A stretch of 64,000 nucleotides of DNA, taken from NCBI RefSeq assembly GCF_003052605.1, contig NZ_QASO01000142.1, forward strand, positions 1-64,000, read 5' to 3'. A program made the translations under genes and the position numbers. This document shows positions 58,991 through 64,000 of the stretch, one piece after another. The DNA comes from Ectopseudomonas oleovorans (GTDB taxonomy: Bacteria; Pseudomonadota; Gammaproteobacteria; Pseudomonadales; Pseudomonadaceae). Under the pieces are notes generated by a model. It was not told the origin of the DNA and did not search any database. It was given only the letters and a program-made list of their open reading frames with translations. Numbering within the stretch: position 1 is the stretch's first letter; every line of letters begins with the position of its first letter.

Positions 58991-60859
58991 ATGCTCAATA
59001 AATACCCTCTGTGGAAGTACCTGCTGATTTTGTCCGTTCTGGCAATCGGCCTGGTGTACTCCATTCCCAACCTTTATCCAGACGATCCTGCCATACAGAT
59101 CAGCGGCGCCAGCTCGGCGCTGAGCATCGAGCAGGCGGATGTCGACCGTGCCAGCAAAGCGCTGCAGGACGCCGGTATTGCCGTCAAGGCAGCCACCATC
59201 GACGAGCGTGGCCGCGCTGGCCTGATTCGTCTGACCAAGCAGGATGACCAGTTGCCGGCCAAGGACATCGTCCGCCGTGCGCTGGGCGATGATTACGTCG
59301 TGGCGCTGAACCTGGCGCAAACCACCCCCGACTGGCTGCGTAGCCTGGGTGCGAGCCCGATGAAGCTCGGCCTGGATCTGTCTGGTGGTGTGCACTTCCT
59401 GCTGGAAGTCGACATGGACAAGGCGCTGGATGTGCGCCGCAAGGTTTATGAAGGTGAGATCAAGAGCCTGCTGCGCAAGGAGCGTATTCGCTACCGCAGC
59501 ATGCCGGAAAGCAATGGCCGGATTCAGCTCGGCTTTGCCGACAGCGACACGCTGGACAAGGCGCAGCGCCTGATTCGCAAGGATTACAGCGATTTCGAAC
59601 TGACCACTGTCGAGCGTGGCGGCCAGCATATTCTGCAGCTGGGTCTGACTCAGGCGAAGATCGCCGAGATTCGTGAGTACTCCATTCGCCAGAACCTCAC
59701 CACTGTACGCAATCGCGTTAATGAACTGGGCGTGGCCGAGCCGCTGGTGCAGCGCCAGGGTGCCAACCGTATCGTGGTGGAGCTGCCGGGTGTGCAGGAC
59801 ACTGCCGAGGCCAAGCGTATTCTCGGCAAGACCGCCAGCCTGGAGTTCCGTCTGCAGGCCGACCCCAATGCGCCGCGTGGCGCCACCGAGACCTTCAGCT
59901 TCCGTGAGGAAGGTCGTCCGCCGGTACAGCTGGAGCGTGAGCTGATCATCACTGGCGATCATGTGACCGACGCCCAGGCCAGTTTTGACGAGAATGGTCG
60001 CCCGCAGGTGAACATTCGCCTCGACGGTCACGGCGGCGAGCTGATGAACCGCGCCACCCGCAACAACGTTGGCCGCAGCATGGCGGTGATCTTCATCGAG
60101 CAGAAGCCGGTCACCCGCTACGTGCGTCAGACTATCGACGGCGTCGAGCAGGAAGTTGCCATTTCTTCCTTCGTGGAAGAGAAGAAGATCATCAGCCTGG
60201 CGACCATCCAGTCACCACTGGGCAGCCAGTTCCGCATCACCGGCCTGAACGGCCAGGGCGAGTCGTCAGAGCTGGCGCTGCTGCTGCGTGCCGGTGGTCT
60301 GGCGGCACCGATGTACTTCGCTGAAGAACGCACCATCGGTCCGAGCCTGGGGGCCGAGAACATTGCCAAAGGTATCGCCTCCACCGAGTGGGCGATGATC
60401 TTCGTGTCCCTGTTCATCATCGCCATCTATCGCTTCTTCGGTGTGCTGGCGACCGTTGCCCTGGCGTTCAACCTGGTGCTGCTGGTCGGTCTGATGTCTG
60501 CCATTGGCGCGACCCTGACCCTGCCGGGTATCGCCGGTATCGTGCTGACCCTGGGTATGGCGGTAGACGCCAACGTACTGATTTTCTCGCGGATACGCGA
60601 GGAGCTGGCCAATGGACTGCCGGTGCAGCGTGCCCTGCACGAGGGCTTCGATCGTGCCTATTCGGCGATTCTGGACAGTAACCTGACCACCTTGTTGGTG
60701 GGCGGCATCCTATTCGCCATGGGGACCGGTCCGGTGAAGGGCTTCGCGGTAACGCTGTCGCTGGGCATCATTACGTCGATGTTCACCGCCATCATGTTCA
60801 CCCGTGGTCTGGTCAACCTGATCTTCGGTGGCCGTAACTTCAAGAAGCTGTGGATCTGA
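58991..60859 (+). CDS. secD: protein translocase subunit SecD
   Basis: A 622-residue inner-membrane protein of the SecDF complex that uses proton flow to complete export. One N-terminal helix (YLLILSVLAIGLVYSIPNLY) precedes a large periplasmic P1 domain (DLSGGVHFLLEVDMDKALDV) and five C-terminal helices with GMAVDANVLIFSRIREEL. The ATG at 58991 gives the family start MLNKYPLWKY; an upstream in-frame ATG lies in the MITE edge. Confidence 0.96.
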   Translation: MLNKYPLWKYLLILSVLAIGLVYSIPNLYPDDPAIQISGASSALSIEQADVDRASKALQDAGIAVKAATIDERGRAGLIRLTKQDDQLPAKDIVRRALGDDYVVALNLAQTTPDWLRSLGASPMKLGLDLSGGVHFLLEVDMDKALDVRRKVYEGEIKSLLRKERIRYRSMPESNGRIQLGFADSDTLDKAQRLIRKDYSDFELTTVERGGQHILQLGLTQAKIAEIREYSIRQNLTTVRNRVNELGVAEPLVQRQGANRIVVELPGVQDTAEAKRILGKTASLEFRLQADPNAPRGATETFSFREEGRPPVQLERELIITGDHVTDAQASFDENGRPQVNIRLDGHGGELMNRATRNNVGRSMAVIFIEQKPVTRYVRQTIDGVEQEVAISSFVEEKKIISLATIQSPLGSQFRITGLNGQGESSELALLLRAGGLAAPMYFAEERTIGPSLGAENIAKGIASTEWAMIFVSLFIIAIYRFFGVLATVALAFNLVLLVGLMSAIGATLTLPGIAGIVLTLGMAVDANVLIFSRIREELANGLPVQRALHEGFDRAYSAILDSNLTTLLVGGILFAMGTGPVKGFAVTLSLGIITSMFTAIMFTRGLVNLIFGGRNFKKLWI

Positions 60860-60868
60860 GGTGCAGCC

Positions 60869-61786
60869 ATGATCAAGTCAACCATTCGTTTCATGGCGGT
60901 CCGCAATATCGCCTTCTCCATTACGGTCGTGCTGACGCTGATTGGTCTCGGCGCGCTGTTTACCAAGGGGCTTAATTTCGGCCTGGATTTCACCGGTGGC
61001 ACCCTGATCGAGTTGCAGTACGAGCAGCCGGCCAACCTAGAGCTGATCAAGGCCGAGTTGAGCCAGGCCGGTTATACCGACGCCGTGGTGCAAAGCTTTG
61101 GCGCCAGCACGGATGTACTGGTGCGTCTGGCTGGCGATTCCCCTGATCTGGGTAATGAGGTCGCGGCTGCGCTGCGCAAGGTCGACGAGGCAGCGCGCTT
61201 CGAGGTCAAGCGCGTCGAGTTCGTCGGCCCGCAGGTGGGTGAAGAGCTGCGTGACCAGGGCGGTATCGCCATGCTCCTGGCGTTAGGCGGGATCATGCTC
61301 TACCTGGCGTTTCGCTTTCAGTGGAAGTTTGGTGTCGGTGCCATCGCATCCTTGGTGCACGACGTGATCATCACCTTGGGTGTGCTGGCGTTCTTCCAGA
61401 TTCCATTCGACCTGACGGTGCTGGCGGCGGTGCTGGCGATGATCGGTTATTCGCTCAACGACACCATCATCATCTACGACCGGATTCGTGAGAACTTCCG
61501 TGTAATGCGCAAGACCTCGCTGATCGAGAACATCGACGTTTCGATCACTCAGACCCTTCTGCGTACCATCGCCACCTCGCTGTCCACTGCGCTGGCCTTG
61601 TTGGCACTGCTGTTCTTCGGTGGTGACGTACTGGCGGCCTTCGCCCTGACCCTGTTGGTCGGTGTGGTGGTGGGGACCTACTCGTCGGTCTACATCGGCG
61701 CCACGGTGCTGGTATGGCTGAAGCTCAGTGTGGAGGATCTGATTCCGCCAGTGGCCGAGGCTGAGGCAGACGACGGTCGTCCGTGA
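60869..61786 (+). CDS. secF: protein translocase subunit SecF
   Basis: A 305-residue partner of SecD with the same helix-periplasmic-five-helix plan. GLNFGLDFTGGTLIELQYEQ follows helix 1 and YSLNDTIIIYDRIRENFR is the conserved cytoplasmic-side motif. It starts 9 bases after secD. Confidence 0.96.
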   Translation: MIKSTIRFMAVRNIAFSITVVLTLIGLGALFTKGLNFGLDFTGGTLIELQYEQPANLELIKAELSQAGYTDAVVQSFGASTDVLVRLAGDSPDLGNEVAAALRKVDEAARFEVKRVEFVGPQVGEELRDQGGIAMLLALGGIMLYLAFRFQWKFGVGAIASLVHDVIITLGVLAFFQIPFDLTVLAAVLAMIGYSLNDTIIIYDRIRENFRVMRKTSLIENIDVSITQTLLRTIATSLSTALALLALLFFGGDVLAAFALTLLVGVVVGTYSSVYIGATVLVWLKLSVEDLIPPVAEAEADDGRP

Positions 61787-61815
61787 TGGTGTGACGCGCT
61801 TCATGAAAGTCAGCG

Positions 61816-61850
61816 AAAGCCGCGGCAAGTCGAACTTGTCGCGGCTTTTT
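61816..61850 (+). terminator. terminator of the queA-secF operon
   Basis: AGCCGCG-CAAG and CTTG-CGCGGCT-type arms (agccgcggcaag / cttgtcgcggct) with a run of five T after the stem, 30 bases past secF. Confidence 0.85.
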
Positions 61851-61903
61851 GCTGTCCCAGGCATAGAGAAGGGCGCGAGTCGCCGAGCCTAGGAGACACA
61901 AAA

Positions 61904-62446
61904 ATGAATAAATCAATGTTGGTAGGTGCCGTACTGGGTGCTGTGGGTGTGACCGCGGGTGGGGCCGTCGCCACCTATAGTCTGGTTGATCGCGGGCCGG
62001 ATTATGCCGAGGTGCTGGCGGTAACGCCGATCAACGAAACCGTTAAAACGCCGCGTGAGGTCTGCCAGGATGTCACCGTCACCCGCCAGCGTCCGGTGCA
62101 GGATCAGCACCAGATTGCCGGCACGGCCATCGGCGCCATCGCCGGTGGTCTGCTGGGTAATCAGGTAGGTGGCGGCACTGGCAAGAAGATCGCTACAGTA
62201 GCCGGTGCAGTTGGCGGCGGTTATGCCGGCAACAAGATTCAGGAAGGCATGCAGCAGCGTGACACCTACACCACAACCGAAACCCGCTGCGACACCGTGA
62301 CCGATACCAGCGAGAAGCTAGTGGGCTATGACGTGAAGTATCAGCTGGGCGAGAAGGTTGGTACCGTACGCATGGATCGTGATCCGGGCAGCCGTATTCC
62401 GGTCAACAAGCAAGGTGAGCTGGTGCTGGTGCAGCAGGCCCAGTAA
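61904..62446 (+). CDS. glycine-zipper 2TM-domain envelope protein
   Basis: A 180-residue protein with a hydrophobic N-terminus (signal or anchor, MLVGAVLGAVGVTAGGAVAT) and a glycine zipper at about residues 72-110 (IGAIAGGLLGNQVGGGTGKK, AGAVGGGYAGNKIQEG). It has paired cysteines in REVCQDVTV and ETRCDTVTD. This family of SlyB/17-kDa-antigen relatives sits in the cell envelope. There is no lipobox cysteine, so it is not an evident lipoprotein. AGGAG precedes the start. Confidence 0.8.
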   Translation: MNKSMLVGAVLGAVGVTAGGAVATYSLVDRGPDYAEVLAVTPINETVKTPREVCQDVTVTRQRPVQDQHQIAGTAIGAIAGGLLGNQVGGGTGKKIATVAGAVGGGYAGNKIQEGMQQRDTYTTTETRCDTVTDTSEKLVGYDVKYQLGEKVGTVRMDRDPGSRIPVNKQGELVLVQQAQ

Positions 62447-62478
62447 GAATCTGGAGCAATAAAAAACGCCCCTCGGGG

Positions 62479-62637
62479 TAATGTCAGTCAGTTAAGCCGT
62501 TGCACTCGATCTTTGTAGGAGCCGGCTTGCCGGCGATCCGCCATAAAAAGCATCGCCAGCAAGCTGGCTCCTACGAAAAGCGCCCCCTCTACTGCAAGTA
62601 GGAGGGGGTGGTGACGAACTTATCTGATCAGCATTAT
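62479..62637. mobile_element. MITE-like insertion carrying a REP pair, within a terminator
   Basis: About 159 bp flanked by direct copies of CCCTCGGGG (62470-62478 and 62638-62646). Ends are imperfectly inverted: TAATGTCAGTCAGTTAAG against the complement of CTTATCTGATCAGCATTAT. A REP pair (GTAGGAGCCGGCTTGCCGGC ... GCTCCTAC) lies inside at 62514-62574. Removing the insert and one repeat restores a perfect bidirectional terminator, AAAAAACGCCCCTCGGGG followed by CGTTTTTTT, between the glycine-zipper gene and suhB. Confidence 0.65.
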
Positions 62638-62671
62638 CCCTCGGGGCGTTTTTTTATTGCTCGACAGAAGC

Positions 62672-63487
62672 TCAGCGTTTCATCGAGGGTGCCAGATGTG
62701 GCTGGATCGCGGTCAGCACGGCCTTGAAGCACTTGGTGTTGCCGGCAACGATCTGGCCTTTCTCAAGGAATTCGTGGCCACCAGTGAAGTCGCTGACCAG
62801 GCCGCCTGCTTCCTGGATCAGCAGGGCGCCGGCTGCCATGTCCCACTCGGACAAGCCGAATTCCCAGAAGGCGTCGTAGCGGCCGGCTGCGACATAAGCC
62901 AGATCCAGGCTGGCGGCACCGGCACGGCGTACGCCGGCGGTCTGGCCGACCAGGCTACGGAACATACTCAGGTAGTTCTCGAGGTTGTCCAGCTGCTCGT
63001 TGCGGAACGGGAAGCCGGTACCCAGCAGCGCGCCATCCAGGCTCTTGCGGTTGCTGACGCGCAGGCGGCGACCGTTGAGGGCGGCGCCACGGCCGCGGCT
63101 GGCGGTGAATTCTTCCTGGCGCACCGGGTCGAGAACGATGGCGTGCTCGAGGCGGCCGCGGTGTTTGCAGGCGATGCTGATGGCGAAGTGCGGTACGCCG
63201 CGAACGAAGTTGGTGGTGCCGTCCAGCGGGTCGATGATCCACTGATAATCGGCGCCTTCGCCGCTGCCTTCCAGTACGCCGCCTTCTTCACCCAGGAAGC
63301 TGTGGGTCGGGTAGGCCTTGCGGATGGCCTGGACGATCATCAGCTCCGCGGCCTTGTCGACCTCGGTGACGTAATCCTTGGCATCCTTCTCGTCGACCGA
63401 GATGACATCCAGGCGCTCGATGGAGCGAAAGATCATTTCACCGGCGCTGCGAGCGGCGCGCAGGGCGATATTCAGCATGGGCTGCAT
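62672..63487 (-). CDS. suhB: inositol-1-monophosphatase SuhB
   Basis: A 271-residue magnesium phosphatase that also joins rRNA antitermination complexes. Metal ligands are visible in FLGEEGG, DPLDGTTNFVRG and EWDMAAGALL. The start MQPMLNIALRAARSAGEMIF is the family form. It is divergent from trmJ, the usual Pseudomonas order. Confidence 0.95.
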   Translation of the reverse strand: MQPMLNIALRAARSAGEMIFRSIERLDVISVDEKDAKDYVTEVDKAAELMIVQAIRKAYPTHSFLGEEGGVLEGSGEGADYQWIIDPLDGTTNFVRGVPHFAISIACKHRGRLEHAIVLDPVRQEEFTASRGRGAALNGRRLRVSNRKSLDGALLGTGFPFRNEQLDNLENYLSMFRSLVGQTAGVRRAGAASLDLAYVAAGRYDAFWEFGLSEWDMAAGALLIQEAGGLVSDFTGGHEFLEKGQIVAGNTKCFKAVLTAIQPHLAPSMKR

Positions 63488-63632
63488 GGGAGGTTCACCT
63501 GGGGCGTTAAAGAAAGCCGGCCATGTTAGCAGAAAACCGTTATTGATGAAGCGCCGTCTGTACCTCGCATGGCAATCACGCCAGGCCTTGGGTAAGATCG
63601 TTGCCCCCTAATCGTTTCTGAGAGTGTCGGCG

Positions 63633-64000
63633 TTGCTGGACAAAATTCGCGTCGTTCTGGTGGGTACCAGTCATCCGGGCAATATCGGCGGTGCCGCGCG
63701 GGCGATGAAAAACATGGGTCTGTCGCGCCTGGTATTGGTGGCTCCCGAAGATTTCCCCAGTGGCGAGGCTGTCGCGCGCGCGTCCGGTGCGACCGATGTG
63801 CTGGATGCCGCGCAGGTTGTCGATAGCCTGGAGGAAGCGCTGGTGGGCTGCACCCTGGTGGTCGGCACCAGTGCGCGCGATCGACGCATCCCCTGGCCGC
63901 TGCTCGATCCGCGCGAATGCGCTGTGGCCAGCTGTGAGCAGGCTGCTGCAGGTGGTGAGGTGGCGTTGGTGTTCGGTCGTGAATATGCCGGCCTGACCAA
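63633..64000 (+). CDS. trmJ: tRNA (cytidine/uridine-2'-O-)-methyltransferase TrmJ, 5' part
   Basis: A SPOUT-family enzyme that methylates position 32 of tRNAs. The first 122 residues are visible: LDKIRVVLVGTSHPGNIGGA, AARAMKNMGLSRLVLVAPED, VGTSARDRRIPWPLLDPREC and GEVALVFGREYAGLT, which enters the SAM knot. Start TTG 63633 is chosen because GAGAG precedes it by 8 bases and it matches the MLDRIR N-terminus in P. aeruginosa; a GTG at 63624 lacks a site. The gene runs off the window. Confidence 0.92.
   Translation, partial: MLDKIRVVLVGTSHPGNIGGAARAMKNMGLSRLVLVAPEDFPSGEAVARASGATDVLDAAQVVDSLEEALVGCTLVVGTSARDRRIPWPLLDPRECAVASCEQAAAGGEVALVFGREYAGLT

Overview
The window is chromosomal DNA of a Pseudomonas species. 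This rests on the conserved housekeeping blocks valS-holC-pepA / lptFG and queA-tgt-yajC-secDF-suhB-trmJ, high GC, and many Pseudomonas-type REP pairs (GTAGGAGC...GCTCCTAC and GTAGGGCGGGT...ACCCGCCCTAC). Species identity is not resolved; the layout fits the P. aeruginosa / P. mendocina side of the genus.

Layout. 0-7 kb: ornithine-lipid genes (olsB, olsA), an acyl-CoA dehydrogenase-like protein, a diiron-type MBL-fold protein, a class C beta-lactamase-like hydrolase, YceI and a phospholipase D/cardiolipin synthase-like enzyme. 7-12.4 kb: a short-chain acyl / dehydrocarnitine cluster (AtoE, AtoB, CoA-transferase DhcB and DhcA) facing a divergent LysR gene (dhcR-like). 12.4-15.2 kb: a MobA-like nucleotidyltransferase and an OsmC-YcaO fusion.

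15.3-25.4 kb is a defence island bounded by transposon debris. It opens with a decapitated LysR gene, an IS21 istB fragment and a broken cysteine-motif gene. A complete type I Wadjet operon follows (jetA-jetB-jetC-jetD, minus strand). A WYL-domain BrxR/CapW-like regulator is divergent to it, followed by a 5' stub that resembles brxE and is cut by an IS630-family element whose transposase carries two frameshifts. sbcC follows directly with no sbcD in front of it.

25.5-44.2 kb is backbone: sbcC, isochorismatase-like hydrolase, a truncated solute-binding gene, rlmF, an SLC13 permease, NhaC, valS, holC, pepA, lptF, lptG, an RDD protein and a cold-shock protein.

44.5-55.3 kb is a 10.8-kb P4-like integrative element (satellite type) in the 3' end of tRNA-Leu(CAA). 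It has a P4-type integrase, an AlpA-like regulator, a Toprim primase, a DUF927 helicase-like ATPase, a GGGAAC-rich candidate origin and several unknown small genes. It also carries what looks like a P4/P1-style transcription-termination immunity locus: promoter, target A, terminator, a 68-70-nt three-way-junction antisense RNA (C4/CI type) and target C. The 8 unpaired junction bases of that RNA are exactly complementary to both targets. No capsid-hijacking gene is recognised.

55.4-64 kb returns to backbone: a decayed solute-binding gene, then queA, tgt, yajC, secD, secF, a glycine-zipper protein, suhB and the start of trmJ. Two small MITE-like insertions here each sit inside a terminator-type hairpin.
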